Under the pieces are notes generated by a model. It saw only the letters and a list, made by a program, of their open reading frames with translations, did no database searches and was not told the origin of the DNA. A DNA stretch of 54,832 nt from Candidatus Sericytochromatia bacterium (GTDB taxonomy: Bacteria > Cyanobacteriota > Sericytochromatia > UBA7694), in the NCBI GenBank assembly GCA_018780035.1, contig JADMKE010000023.1, forward strand, positions 22,429-77,260, given 5' to 3'. The first letter of the stretch is position 1. Each line of letters opens with the position of its first letter. Shown here piece by piece: positions 1-8,060 of this stretch. A program made the position numbers and the translations under genes.

Positions 1-225
1 AATGCAGAGCTAAGTGCATTCTTGCTGAGACGAAGTCGAAGCTTAGAAGGCACTAATGCAGAGCTAAGTGCATTCTTGCTGAGACGAAGTCGAAGCTTAG
101 AAGGCACTAGCCTTGGTTGTTGGCGCGTTTACAAGCTTTACAACCAAGGACAGCATTGCTACGCAGAGCTAAGTGCATTCTTGCTGAGACAAAGTCGAAG
201 CTTAGAAGGCACTTACGCAGAGCTA
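1..225. repeat. REP-like repeat cluster, two full 54-bp units plus two partial ones
   Basis: Two identical 54-bp units lie head to tail at 1-54 and 55-108. A third, one base shorter with a G-to-A change, is at 161-213, and an 11-base fragment is at 215-225. The minus-strand core GCTTCGACTTCGTCTCAGC resembles the widespread bacterial REP-type motif. Each unit can fold: AGTGCATTCT pairs with AGAAGGCACT with one mismatch. Between copies 2 and 3 is a separate perfect 10-bp inverted repeat, CCTTGGTTGT (111-120) with ACAACCAAGG (140-149). The apparent plus-strand reading frame through this region only translates the repeat and I do not regard it as a gene. The cluster may continue left of the window. 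Confidence 0.85.
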
Positions 226-438
226 TTCCGGCTGGTCAAAACGCAGCAGGGGTGGGTTAATTTGAAAGTCCTGAAGTTTTTCCACGAGACGATTGAGGCG
301 TATTGACTTTTCCACGATCATTTCGACCAGATCTTCACGTTCGAATTGCATGGCATAGGCGATGAACTCTTTGAGCATCTCCGGGTCTTCACAGGCATTG
401 ATCTGGGCTTCGAGATTGTCTTGGTTTATTTCTTCCAT
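223..438 (-). CDS. small acidic hypothetical protein, 71 aa
   Basis: This is an uncharacterised soluble protein with no signal peptide or membrane segment. It is rich in Glu, Asp, Ile and Leu and looks mainly helical (for example PEMLKEFIAYAMQFER). The start at 438 is the only Met that keeps the N-terminus, but its Shine-Dalgarno is weak; a GGAG lies too far upstream to be convincing. The stop codon falls inside the fragmentary repeat copy at 215-225, so the repeat cluster abuts or trims the 3' end. I recognise no family. Coding character rests on amino-acid composition and on the lack of a better frame. Confidence 0.55.
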   Translation of the reverse strand: MEEINQDNLEAQINACEDPEMLKEFIAYAMQFEREDLVEMIVEKSIRLNRLVEKLQDFQINPPLLRFDQPE

Positions 439-531
439 GGCAATTAAGTGTCCATCTGCTCCTTCACAGACATACCTTTTCTCAGGTATGCTTGATACGT
501 ATTTTATACCCAGTCACGGCAAATTTCAGTG

Positions 532-1185
532 ATGAATTCGTACCCACCCACATTGATCCGACCATTAAAATTAATCAGTCCTTTGCAATCCAAGGAAAAT
601 CGCGTGCTCAAACGCCTCTCGGATCTTGTCATCGCTTCGATGGGACTGTTATTGCTCTGGCCGCTGTTTTTATTCATTGCCCTGGCCATTCGCCTCAATT
701 CTCCCGGTCCAGCGCTGTACAAACAGGAGCGGGTCAGCCGTGATGGCAAGATCTTTAAAATGTATAAATTCAGAACCATGCCTGTTGATACCGAAAAAGA
801 GACTGGGCCCGTTTGGGCCACTTCTGACGATCAGCGTTCAACACCCTTGGGCAGTTTTTTGCGGCGCTCCAGCTTGGATGAATTGCCTCAATTGCTGAAC
901 GTGTTAGAGGGCAGCATGAGTTTTATTGGGCCACGCCCGGAGCGCCCCTATTTTGTCAACCAATTTCAGCAACAGATTCTCCATTACGATGACCGTCACC
1001 AAGTCAAAGCCGGTATGACTGGACTGGCTCAAATCAAAGGTTTGCGCGGGGATACCTCGATTGAAAAACGGGTTGAACACGATCTCTTTTATATCGAAAA
1101 CTGGTCTTTGGCCCTCGATTTTAAAATTGTCTTTTGCAGTTTTTGGGTGATCCTGCAGGATTTTATTGAGAAGAAAGCCTATTAA
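532..1185 (+). CDS. initiating sugar transferase (bacterial sugar transferase, PF02397)
   Basis: This is a polyprenyl-phosphate sugar-1-phosphate transferase of the WcaJ/PssA/EpsL type, about 217 residues. Such enzymes transfer a sugar phosphate from a nucleotide sugar to undecaprenyl phosphate, the first membrane step of exopolysaccharide or glycan assembly. Family marks visible are the hydrophobic N-terminal segment after KRLSDLVIAS, SPGPALYKQERVSRDGK, KFRTM, RRSSLDELPQLLNVLEGSMS, GPRPE and the C-terminal GMTGLAQIKG. Length suits the short single-membrane-segment subgroup. A GTG at 529 is an alternative start directly before the ATG at 532, and neither has a strong ribosome site. No other polysaccharide genes adjoin it, so it is an orphan here; UppP at 26.1 kb recycles the same lipid carrier. 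Confidence 0.9.
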   Translation: MNSYPPTLIRPLKLISPLQSKENRVLKRLSDLVIASMGLLLLWPLFLFIALAIRLNSPGPALYKQERVSRDGKIFKMYKFRTMPVDTEKETGPVWATSDDQRSTPLGSFLRRSSLDELPQLLNVLEGSMSFIGPRPERPYFVNQFQQQILHYDDRHQVKAGMTGLAQIKGLRGDTSIEKRVEHDLFYIENWSLALDFKIVFCSFWVILQDFIEKKAY

Positions 1186-1219
1186 TGTGACTGTCTCCTT
1201 TGTCAATGAAGGGGGCAGG

Positions 1220-1240
1220 CCCCTTGGCAAAACCAAGGGG
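1220..1240 (+). terminator. hairpin after sugar transferase, possible weak terminator
   Basis: A perfect 8-bp stem, CCCCTTGG (1220-1227) with CCAAGGGG (1233-1240), closes a CAAAA loop between the sugar transferase stop and the Spo0M-like gene. No T-tract follows, so it may be a weak or factor-assisted terminator, or a structure in the 5' leader of the next gene. Confidence 0.35.
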
Positions 1241-1291
1241 TATGTTAATCTGAAATCACGTTTTTAATCAAGAGGGCTGAGGTATCAGAAT

Positions 1292-2065
1292 ATGTTTGAT
1301 AAATTTCTTTCCAAAGTGGGCATTGGCGCAGCCAAACTGGATACCGTACTGAGCAATCCCGAAGTCATGCGCGGGGAGTTTTTAACCGGTGAAATTCGCA
1401 TGATGGGCGGTAAAACAGCCCAAAAAATCAATCAGGTTTATCTTGAACTCTATACCAATTTTAAAGTTGAATATGAAAACGATTATGGTGACGAACATGA
1501 AAGCACCTCCAGCTTTGTTTTACACCGCCTAAATATTGCCGAGGCCTTTACCCTTGAAGCTGGGGAAGAGGCGATCTGGGATTTCGAAATCGAGGTGCCC
1601 CCTTACACCCCAATCACAATGGATTACCCCAATGTTTGGCTGAGAACGGGCCTGGATGTCTCCTGGGCCTGGGATCCCAAAGACAATGACGCGGTCTGTG
1701 TGCTGGCCGATCCTGCTTCGGAGCGGGTTTTGGCTGCTGCTGAGGCCCTGGGTTTTGAACATGCTCACGACAGTGGCCGCTGTTACCAAATGCCCAATCC
1801 CTATGGCGCACCTTATGTCCAAGAATTTGTCTTTCATGGCCGGGGCAAATTGGCCAACCGGGTCGAAGAACTCGAAATGTTGATTGCTGCTGACTTTGAA
1901 CATGCCGAGGTGGTGATGGAAATAGATCGCCGCAATCATGGCATGGGCGGTTGGATTGCCGACGAGATGGACCTCGACGAACACAAGCTCAAATTCAGTT
2001 TGAGCCATGAACAGGACTTTTCTCCCCAAGACTTGGAGGGAATTATTCTAGAGGCCCTGGGGTAG
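1292..2065 (+). CDS. Spo0M-like sporulation-control family protein
   Basis: A 257-residue cytoplasmic beta-rich protein of the Spo0M family (arrestin-like fold, PF07070). The N-terminus MFDKFLSKVGIGAAKLDTVL is typical, followed by RGEFLTGEIRMMGGKTAQ and the Pro-rich strand VPPYTPITMDYPNVWLRTGL. In Bacillus, Spo0M modulates sporulation and stress responses; many non-sporulating bacteria carry homologues of unknown role, so sporulation should not be inferred. The start follows a GAGGT ribosome site about 10 bases upstream. The gene stands alone and is closed by a strong bidirectional terminator at 2091-2131. Confidence 0.88.
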   Translation: MFDKFLSKVGIGAAKLDTVLSNPEVMRGEFLTGEIRMMGGKTAQKINQVYLELYTNFKVEYENDYGDEHESTSSFVLHRLNIAEAFTLEAGEEAIWDFEIEVPPYTPITMDYPNVWLRTGLDVSWAWDPKDNDAVCVLADPASERVLAAAEALGFEHAHDSGRCYQMPNPYGAPYVQEFVFHGRGKLANRVEELEMLIAADFEHAEVVMEIDRRNHGMGGWIADEMDLDEHKLKFSLSHEQDFSPQDLEGIILEALG

Positions 2066-2090
2066 GAGCGCCGTTCTTGGGCGAATAGGG

Positions 2091-2131
2091 ATTGGGTTTT
2101 AGGCCAACAGCGGTTTTGCCTAAAACCCAAT
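2091..2131. terminator. bidirectional intrinsic terminator
   Basis: A perfect 14-bp stem, ATTGGGTTTTAGGC (2091-2104) with GCCTAAAACCCAAT (2118-2131), encloses a 13-base loop. It sits between two convergent genes (Spo0M-like on plus, cytochrome c on minus). The A/T-rich flanks on both sides allow function in either direction. Confidence 0.8.
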
Positions 2132-2150
2132 TTTGTATCTCTGTCCCCTT

Positions 2151-2618
2151 TTAAAGGGTGAGCAAATAGCTTACCAAATCAGCGTATTCCTGATCATTCA
2201 TCTGTTGGCGCAGGCCAGGGGTCATCAGATTCTGGTAGCCAGGGCTTAAAAACGACTCGGGTTTTTCAATCGAGGTCTTGATATACGTTTCGGCGTCTTG
2301 GCCGGCTACGCGGGTGGCTGCAACTTTGCTCAGTCCATCGAGTTTGGGGCCTACTGCGCCTTTGGCTTCGGGCAGGCTGGCAATCGCATGGCAGGCTGTA
2401 CAGGTTTTTGCCAAAAAGACCTTTTTGCCCGCTTCAGCATTGCCTTTGAGACTGGTCGTTTCGGTTTTGGCAGGGGCTTCACTGGCAGCGGAGGCCGGAG
2501 CTTCTGTCGGTGCGCTGGAACTGTGGCTACTATCGGTGCTGGGTTGTTCGCCTCCTGAAGGACAACCTGTCAGGGCCAGGGTCAATCCGGTCAGGAGTAA
2601 GAGTTGAGTGAGTTTCAT
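2151..2618 (-). CDS. class I cytochrome c, predicted lipoprotein
   Basis: A 155-residue monohaem cytochrome c, probably anchored outside the cytoplasmic membrane and carrying electrons between respiratory partners. The N-terminus MKLTQLLLLTGLTLALTGC is a lipoprotein signal with lipobox LTGC. A low-complexity Ser/Ala/Glu linker follows, then the haem-binding CTACH with a preceding Lys, GPKLDGL, and near the C-terminus a Met-containing LMTPGLRQQM that could supply the distal ligand. I place the start at 2618 because an AGGAAGAG ribosome site lies about 9 bases upstream and the lipoprotein signal begins there; the longer frame to 2693 lacks this. No oxidase or other redox gene is adjacent. Confidence 0.9.
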   Translation of the reverse strand: MKLTQLLLLTGLTLALTGCPSGGEQPSTDSSHSSSAPTEAPASAASEAPAKTETTSLKGNAEAGKKVFLAKTCTACHAIASLPEAKGAVGPKLDGLSKVAATRVAGQDAETYIKTSIEKPESFLSPGYQNLMTPGLRQQMNDQEYADLVSYLLTL

Positions 2619-2731
2619 GATCTGTTCTCTTCCTTTGGTATTTTGATACTGAGTATCACCACGATCATCATACGCCCAGATCTTGCTTTTCAAAAGCCCT
2701 GCAAGAATTTGTTGTCAAAAGCTCAGTGGCA

Positions 2732-4132
2732 TTACGACAAACGCTGCAACTCCAATAATTGCGGCGGTGTAGAATCGGGTGGATAGACCAATTCGATTTT
2801 GAACTCGCTGCTGCTCTGGGCGGGCAATTCAAAGATTTTGAGGGCGCCGGCCTCTTCTCCTTCGTGTAAGATCTGGTGCATCAGGCTCTCTTCGCCCTTG
2901 TCAGCCGAATCCACTTTCCAGTTGAGTAAGACAGAGCCGCGAAAGCGCACAGCTGCAGAGCGGGAGATCTGAAAAATGGCTTCAGCCTGGTAGGGCAAAT
3001 CTGGTTGGAGCCTGACTTCCAAGGGATTATGCAGATAGATTGCATAGCGCCTGGGCCGATCATCGGGATTGTACAATTGGGCCCTTAAGCTGTATTTTAA
3101 GCCGTAATTGCCATGGGACTCGACAGCGGTGTCGGAGACCCGTTTGTGCAGGGGAGCGCTTTGGTTTTGTTTGGTTCCCAGGCGTTTGAGGTAGAGACTT
3201 GCAATCGGAAAACCGACCCGCTCGCCCACTTCGACCGGCAGGGGATTGAGCTGTCCTTGCCATTCACTGCCTTTTCCCAGACCTGCCACGCGGCCATAGC
3301 GAAAGACGCCTCGGGGCGGGGGCTGATCAGACAGATAGGCCGTTGCGGGGGCTTCTTCGGGCCCTGCGGCCAAACCGGATTCGAGCATTTGCAACAGCGC
3401 TTTTTCTGAAGGCGGCTCGCCGGTTTGTGAGACCCAGGCCAAGGTGGAGAGATGCACAGGGGTTTCACTTTGAAATTTAAACAGGCCCGAAAGGGCGTTG
3501 TCCTGTTGTAAGACCCAGAGTGGATTGGTGGGAACAGCCTCTAAAAAGAGCAAGCGATGTGTGTTGGGGGGCAGTTTGAGCTCACGGGGAGGGAGCGTGT
3601 TCTCGCCCCGCAACCAAGCCAGTGAAAGCCGATCTCCTGCTCCCGCAAAGATCTGGCCACTGTCGTTGTTTTGAATGCCACTGAGGGCATAAAAAGGGGC
3701 TTCGGGCCAGGTGCGAAAAAAGGCACCCTGCTTGAGTTGCAGCAGAGCCTCGCTTTCAGAGGGATTGCTGGCCACCACGGCCAGATAGAGCCGTGATGAG
3801 GAGAGCGGAGGGGTGCGGGCCACATGGTGTAAAAACAGGCCAAACTCACCCTGCAGGGCCACACCCAATTTGCGTTTGTCTTCGAGTTTGCTGGGTGGCA
3901 GGCTGGAGACCAAAATGCCACTTTGCTCAACCCGTTCTGGGCTGTTGCTGTGCAACATCCAGGTATCATTCAGGCCGCCAGGCAGGGGAAAGACGCGCAG
4001 ATCGTGGCTGACTTTTTCAACGGCCTCGGGGGGGCTGGGCTGCTGAAAAACCGCGCAGCCCTGTAAACTGGTCCAGACTGCGGCTGCCATCAGAAAAGGC
4101 CGACTTTGACGCCTGCTTGAAGATAATCTCAT
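2732..4132 (-). CDS. DUF3370 family lipoprotein
   Basis: A 466-residue exported protein matching DUF3370 (PF11850), which I know mainly from cyanobacteria and whose function is unknown. Recognisable blocks are LRVFPLPGGLNDTWMLHSNS, SGILVSSLPPS, FGLFLHHVAR, LYLAVVASNP and the C-terminal YAIYLHNP and SAAVRFRGSV. The start at 4132 gives a signal peptide ending in a lipobox (SLQGC). A longer frame to 4357 adds a basic segment that would overlap the divergent BatA-like gene and is unlikely. It is divergently arranged with that gene, with about 115 bp between starts. The family is the strongest single lineage clue in the window. Confidence 0.85.
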   Translation of the reverse strand: MRLSSSRRQSRPFLMAAAVWTSLQGCAVFQQPSPPEAVEKVSHDLRVFPLPGGLNDTWMLHSNSPERVEQSGILVSSLPPSKLEDKRKLGVALQGEFGLFLHHVARTPPLSSSRLYLAVVASNPSESEALLQLKQGAFFRTWPEAPFYALSGIQNNDSGQIFAGAGDRLSLAWLRGENTLPPRELKLPPNTHRLLFLEAVPTNPLWVLQQDNALSGLFKFQSETPVHLSTLAWVSQTGEPPSEKALLQMLESGLAAGPEEAPATAYLSDQPPPRGVFRYGRVAGLGKGSEWQGQLNPLPVEVGERVGFPIASLYLKRLGTKQNQSAPLHKRVSDTAVESHGNYGLKYSLRAQLYNPDDRPRRYAIYLHNPLEVRLQPDLPYQAEAIFQISRSAAVRFRGSVLLNWKVDSADKGEESLMHQILHEGEEAGALKIFELPAQSSSEFKIELVYPPDSTPPQLLELQRLS

Positions 4133-4247
4133 ACACTGAATTCTATCGGGGGTGGGTAAGAGAGAGCAAGGGGCATAAGCAAATGCCTCGATTTTTCTGA
4201 TCGTTTTTGATTGTCCCAGTGCAGTGAGCTTTGACTTATACTGAAGT

Positions 4248-5258
4248 ATGCGTTTTGCCAACCCAGAAGCCTTTTTATTGCTCTTGCTCCTGCCTGTTTT
4301 CGCCTTTTTGCGGCGCAAATACAGGCCTGATCGGCAAGCGGCGTTGCCCTTGCCCACCTATTCTCGGTTGATGGAATTGCCGCGCTCAGGCCATTGGAAA
4401 CTCTGGCTGCCCCGTTTTTTCTATCTGTTGGGGGTTCTGTGTTTGATCGGTGCTCTGGCGCGGCCCCAGTTTGGGCGGGAAATTACCAGCAGCAAAGAAA
4501 AAGGGGTGGACATCATCCTGGCTTTAGACACCTCGGGCAGTATGCAGGCCCAAGATTTTCAGCCCAATCGCCTGGAAGCCGCTAAAAAAGTGATATCTGA
4601 ATTTGTGGCCAATCAAAAGAGCAACCGGATTGGGGTGGTGGTCTTTGCCGGTCGCTCGTTTACACTTTTGCCCCTGACCACCGATTACGCCTTGGTGCTG
4701 GACGCGATCAAGGATATTCACAAAGGCACGGTTAAAATTGACGGCACTGCAATTGGCGATGGCATTGCCAATTCGGTTTACCGCTTTAAGTCGGAAAACG
4801 CCAAAAGCCGGGTCATTGTTTTGCTGACCGATGGTGAGAATACCATGGGCAATATTCAGCCCTTGGTGGCTGCTCAAGTGGCCCGCCAGAAAAACATCAA
4901 AATTTATACCATTGGGATGGGTAAGGCTGAAGGCGCCCCTGTGCCCATAATCAACCCCCAGACAGGTCAACTTTCATATATGCGTGATCGCGAAGGCAAT
5001 CTCTTTCTCACGCGGATCAATGCCAAAGAATTGACCGAAATGGCCAGCCTGACAGGGGGGTTGTATTTTCAGGCCGACAACGCTGAAAAACTGACAGCCA
5101 TTTATGAGCGCATTGGCCAGATGGAAAAAAGTGAATTTGAAACCAAACGCACCACACTCTACCTGGAGCAGATGATCTGGCTGGCATTGCCGGCTCTGAT
5201 TCTTTTATCGCTTTCGTTTATTTTGCGTACGACCCTGGGGCGGGTGGTGCGGGTTTAA
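4248..5258 (+). CDS. BatA-like VWA domain membrane protein
   Basis: A 336-residue membrane protein of the BatA (Bacteroides aerotolerance A) type. Two N-terminal membrane segments (about 8-20 and 56-72) precede a von Willebrand A domain with a complete metal-ion site: DTSGS at 94-98, Thr in GTAIGDG near 167, and TDGEN near 194-198. A last membrane segment lies at about 308-328. Bat proteins usually sit with MoxR, DUF58 and BatB genes and are thought to act with the MoxR chaperone ATPase on envelope proteins; none of those partners is in the window, so this copy is an orphan. A TATACT -10-like box lies at 4237-4242 just before the start. The end of the gene is inside a 19-bp direct repeat. Confidence 0.85.
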   Translation: MRFANPEAFLLLLLLPVFAFLRRKYRPDRQAALPLPTYSRLMELPRSGHWKLWLPRFFYLLGVLCLIGALARPQFGREITSSKEKGVDIILALDTSGSMQAQDFQPNRLEAAKKVISEFVANQKSNRIGVVVFAGRSFTLLPLTTDYALVLDAIKDIHKGTVKIDGTAIGDGIANSVYRFKSENAKSRVIVLLTDGENTMGNIQPLVAAQVARQKNIKIYTIGMGKAEGAPVPIINPQTGQLSYMRDREGNLFLTRINAKELTEMASLTGGLYFQADNAEKLTAIYERIGQMEKSEFETKRTTLYLEQMIWLALPALILLSLSFILRTTLGRVVRV

Positions 5259-5283
5259 ACACAAGCGGGTGGTGCGGGTTTAA
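5240..5283. repeat. 19-bp direct repeat across two convergent gene ends
   Basis: The 19-base sequence GCGGGTGGTGCGGGTTTAA occurs at 5240-5258 and again at 5265-5283, separated by six bases. The first copy ends with the TAA of the BatA-like gene. The second copy supplies, on the minus strand, the TAA of the thymidine kinase gene. Confidence 0.9.
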
Positions 5284-5969
5284 GAGGCCAGACTGAGCTG
5301 GGGATGCCCAACCACTTCATGGTGGGCCTTGCAACGTGGCTGGTACTCTTCGTCGCCAATCAAGACCGTCGGGCTGGTGTAATGGGCTGGCTGCCCATTG
5401 ACCAGACGTTGGGTAAACGGGGCGTCTGCACCACAGGCCTCACAACTGGCGTGTAAAGGCTGATGGGATTTGCAGATCTCAATCAGGGCTTGCATGGTCA
5501 CACCTGTTTGGGCATAATCACGCAGGGGAAAGTATTCTCGGCGAAAATCGCGGTCAAGGCCCGAGAGATAAACGGAAATTCCTCTTTCGCTCAATTGGCG
5601 GATCACAGCCAGCAGACCTGAATCCAAGAGGAAGACCTCGTCAATCAGGCAGGCCTGGGGCAGGCTTCCGGCAGGTAAATACTGGTGCAAATGCAGGGCA
5701 TCTTGCTCTGAATCACATTCTTTACCAAGATCCCGTGTCTGTAAGAGGGGGAGAATTTCAGCGGCGGTATCGATGCCCAAGGCCTGGATATCCCGGCATA
5801 AGCTGTCTCTTGAACGAATAAAACAGCCGTCACGGGTGTCTTGACGGGGCTTAAAGGCCAGAAAAGGAATGCCCGCAGCAAAGAGCGCTTCGGCTTTTTG
5901 CACGAGGTAGCGCGATTTACCGCTTTTCATGGGGCCATAACAGATTTCTAGGTGGGGTTCTTCGTACAC
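5280..5969 (-). CDS. tdk: thymidine kinase
   Basis: A 229-residue type II thymidine kinase that phosphorylates thymidine to dTMP using ATP in nucleotide salvage. The P-loop is GPMKSGKS (12-19). The usual DEAQF Walker B is DEVFL here (110-114). YFPLRDY is the usual lasso-adjacent motif, and the structural zinc site is C176-x2-C179 plus C213-x2-H216, the latter after VLIGDEEYQPRC. The start is a GTG at 5969 with an AAGGAT ribosome site about 10 bases upstream; no ATG would keep the beta-strand before the P-loop. The gene converges on the BatA-like gene with only 21 bp between stops. Confidence 0.93.
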   Translation of the reverse strand: MYEEPHLEICYGPMKSGKSRYLVQKAEALFAAGIPFLAFKPRQDTRDGCFIRSRDSLCRDIQALGIDTAAEILPLLQTRDLGKECDSEQDALHLHQYLPAGSLPQACLIDEVFLLDSGLLAVIRQLSERGISVYLSGLDRDFRREYFPLRDYAQTGVTMQALIEICKSHQPLHASCEACGADAPFTQRLVNGQPAHYTSPTVLIGDEEYQPRCKAHHEVVGHPQLSLAS

Positions 5970-6090
5970 GGGAGTGTGATCCTTGCCGCAATGTGATAAG
6001 GTATCCTACCACGTTTTTTTTGTCTAATAGAGTCTGCCCCAAGACAAAAAACAAGAATTTTCCCACCTGAAAAAAAATGGCTTTACAGAG

Positions 6091-6633
6091 CTATCGTGAG
6101 CAAGCTTGCCACTGTTTGCCATTGACAAAAAGCTGTACCCCGCCAGCAACCTGATCATAGGCCACGACCACAAAGGTTCATTCGCCCTTGCGGATCGGTT
6201 CAAAGCCCAGTACCTTGTTGCAGGCGTTCGCTGGTATTGTTGTCTGAACGCACCCAAGCAGAGATGCTCAGTTGGGGGCGGTTGGTCGGGGTGATATTCA
6301 GGAGCGGTAAGTCCACATAGTTTTCCTGCTCAGGGTTAAACAAGAGGGCTTTTCCCGTTTGTCCTTTGCGATCGGCCGTGGCTTGGGGGGCGTTGTGCCT
6401 TTTAAATTGCCGTGGGCGTTGGTCACACTTTCTTGGCCATTGCCATTGAGAGGGTAATACGCCACCAAACCATTGCTCAGGGCTGTATTACATGCAGAAG
6501 CGGTGACCAAACTGGCATCGATCTCCACGCTCAATGTCGTGGGTTGAGGGTTTGGACGTGAGGTAAGAATATTGTTATTTGGGGTAGACATGAGGCCAAA
6601 ACAGACAGATAATCCAATCAAAACAGCCAACAT
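6091..6633 (-). pseudogene. decayed exported LamG/concanavalin-like protein
   Basis: The 5' part (from 6633) encodes a signal-like N-terminus and then ALSNGLVAYYPLNGNGQES, the standard opening of bacterial LamG/concanavalin A-like domains. At a run of six G (6385-6390) the homology jumps frame to TADRKGQTGKALLFNPEQ, ENYVDLPL and LSISAWVRSD. Near 6210-6225 it jumps again to KVLGFEPIRKGE, then an in-frame TGA (6178-6180 on the plus strand) sits where TGG for Trp is expected. Homology resumes as TFVVVAYDQVAGGVQLFVNG and ends with TAG at 6091. Two frameshifts plus a nonsense change over about 540 bp make this a pseudogene and not an assembly slip. It is short for a LamG protein, so its 3' part is probably already deleted. 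Confidence 0.8.
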
Positions 6634-6650
6634 AGTTAATAAAAAACTTT

Positions 6651-6708
6651 ATTTTAGCATAAAATCTTCCCATCTATCTTAAAATGATTTTCGATTTTAG
6701 CATGAAAT
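6651..6708. promoter_or_regulatory. paired palindromic repeats in AT-rich upstream region
   Basis: Two related 15-mers, ATTTTAGCATAAAAT (6651-6665) and ATTTTAGCATGAAAT (6694-6708), lie 43 bp apart in the AT-rich gap between the LamG pseudogene and the MFS gene. Each is close to an inverted repeat (ATTTTA..TAAAAT in the first). They could be binding sites for one regulator, or minus-strand -10 elements (TATGCT) of the dead gene. Confidence 0.35.
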
Positions 6709-6800
6709 AGAAAAAAAAACGAGATATTTTTTGTGGGTTGCCAGCGTTGCTATTTCAGCCTATCCTGAGACATAAACTATCAGGAGATGAGGTCAGGCCC

Positions 6801-8060
6801 ATGGAACTTTCCACGCAGTCAGAATCTGGTGCCGAATCGACTGGCAAGGGTTTTAGCCGCTTGGTTGTCTTGTCGATTCTGGTGGCCGCCTTGGGCTATT
6901 TTGTCGATATTTACGATCTGCTCTTGTTCAGCATTGTCAGGGTCAGTAGTCTCAAATCGCTGGGTTTGCAAGGGGAAGCGGTGCTTTCCACAGGTCTGAT
7001 GCTACTCAATATGCAGATGTTTGGCATGTTGTTGGGGGGCGTCTTTTGGGGCATTCTGGGGGACAAACGGGGAAGGCTCTCCGTGCTCTTTGGCTCTATT
7101 TTCCTCTATTCCATTGCCAATTTGCTCAATGGCCTGGTGCAAAATGTCGAACAATACGCCCTTCTGCGCCTGATTGCAGGCATTGGCTTGGCCGGTGAAC
7201 TCGGTGCTGGGATTACCCTGGTGAGTGAACTCATGCCCCGTCACAGCCGCGGATACGGCACCACGATTATCGCCGCAGTGGGCATTTTGGGGGCTGTGGT
7301 AGCGGCTTTTGTCGCCAACCTCTTTGATTGGCGTACCTCGTATTTTATTGGCGGAGGGCTCGGTCTGGCCCTCCTGGTTTTGCGCGTGAGCCTGTTTGAG
7401 TCGGGTATGTTTGCCAAACTCAAGGAGAATAAGGTCTCTCGGGGCAATTTTTGGATGCTGTTTACCCACCGGGCACGCACGTTTAAATACCTGAATTGTA
7501 TTTTGATTGGTCTGCCGATTTGGTATGTGATTGGTATTTTGATTACCCTCGCGCCTGAATTTGGCGCGGCCTTGGGGATGAAAGAATTGCCCACAGCAGG
7601 CAATGCCGTCAAATATTCGTATATTGGCCTTTCTCTGGGTGATCTCTGCAGTGGTCTGCTCAGCCAACGTTTGCGCAGCCGCCGCAAGGTGGTGCTGCTT
7701 TTCTTGGGACTAACGGCTGCTTCGGTGGGGGCTTATTTTCTCTTGGGAGGGCAATCGCTCTTTCATTTTTATCTGATCTGTGGCTGTTTGGGTTTTTCGG
7801 TCGGCTTTTGGGCCGTCTTTGTGACCATGGCAGCTGAAAACTTCGGTACCAATATCCGCGCCACGGTGACCACCACCGCGCCCAATTTTATCCGGGGTTC
7901 GGTCGTACCACTCAGCTTGCTCTTTGGAGCCAGCAAAGGCAGTCTGGGCATGACAGGCAGTGCGCTGGCCTTGGGAGCGATGACCCTCTTGATTGCGGGG
8001 TTTTCGCTCTCGCGTCTGGAAGAGACCTACGGGCGCGACCTCGACTTCGTGGAGACCTAG
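6801..8060 (+). CDS. MFS transporter
   Basis: A 419-residue inner-membrane major facilitator with about 12 hydrophobic segments. The loop 2-3 signature is present (GVFWGILGDKRGRLSVLFGS), as is the RLIAGIGLAGELGAGI motif seen in the metabolite:H+ symporter and sugar-porter branches. The substrate cannot be read from the sequence. I chose the ATG at 6801, which has GAGG 8 bases upstream, over the longer frame from 6738. The stop is immediately followed by the start of the glycosyltransferase at 8061, so the two are probably co-transcribed; export of a glycosylated product is possible but not shown. Confidence 0.88.
   Translation: MELSTQSESGAESTGKGFSRLVVLSILVAALGYFVDIYDLLLFSIVRVSSLKSLGLQGEAVLSTGLMLLNMQMFGMLLGGVFWGILGDKRGRLSVLFGSIFLYSIANLLNGLVQNVEQYALLRLIAGIGLAGELGAGITLVSELMPRHSRGYGTTIIAAVGILGAVVAAFVANLFDWRTSYFIGGGLGLALLVLRVSLFESGMFAKLKENKVSRGNFWMLFTHRARTFKYLNCILIGLPIWYVIGILITLAPEFGAALGMKELPTAGNAVKYSYIGLSLGDLCSGLLSQRLRSRRKVVLLFLGLTAASVGAYFLLGGQSLFHFYLICGCLGFSVGFWAVFVTMAAENFGTNIRATVTTTAPNFIRGSVVPLSLLFGASKGSLGMTGSALALGAMTLLIAGFSLSRLEETYGRDLDFVET

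Noticed and set aside
22..306. Open frame of 94 codons with LRRSRSLEG repeats
   Set aside because: It only translates the REP-like DNA repeat; there is no ribosome site and it overlaps the end of the minus-strand gene.
1292..2065. Evidence of sporulation from the Spo0M-like gene
   Set aside because: The family is common in non-sporulating bacteria and no other sporulation gene is present.
7002..7667. Long minus-strand frames under the MFS gene (and similar frames under HsdM, CpaF and GT41)
   Set aside because: Shadow frames of strongly coding plus-strand genes, with no motif or start signal.
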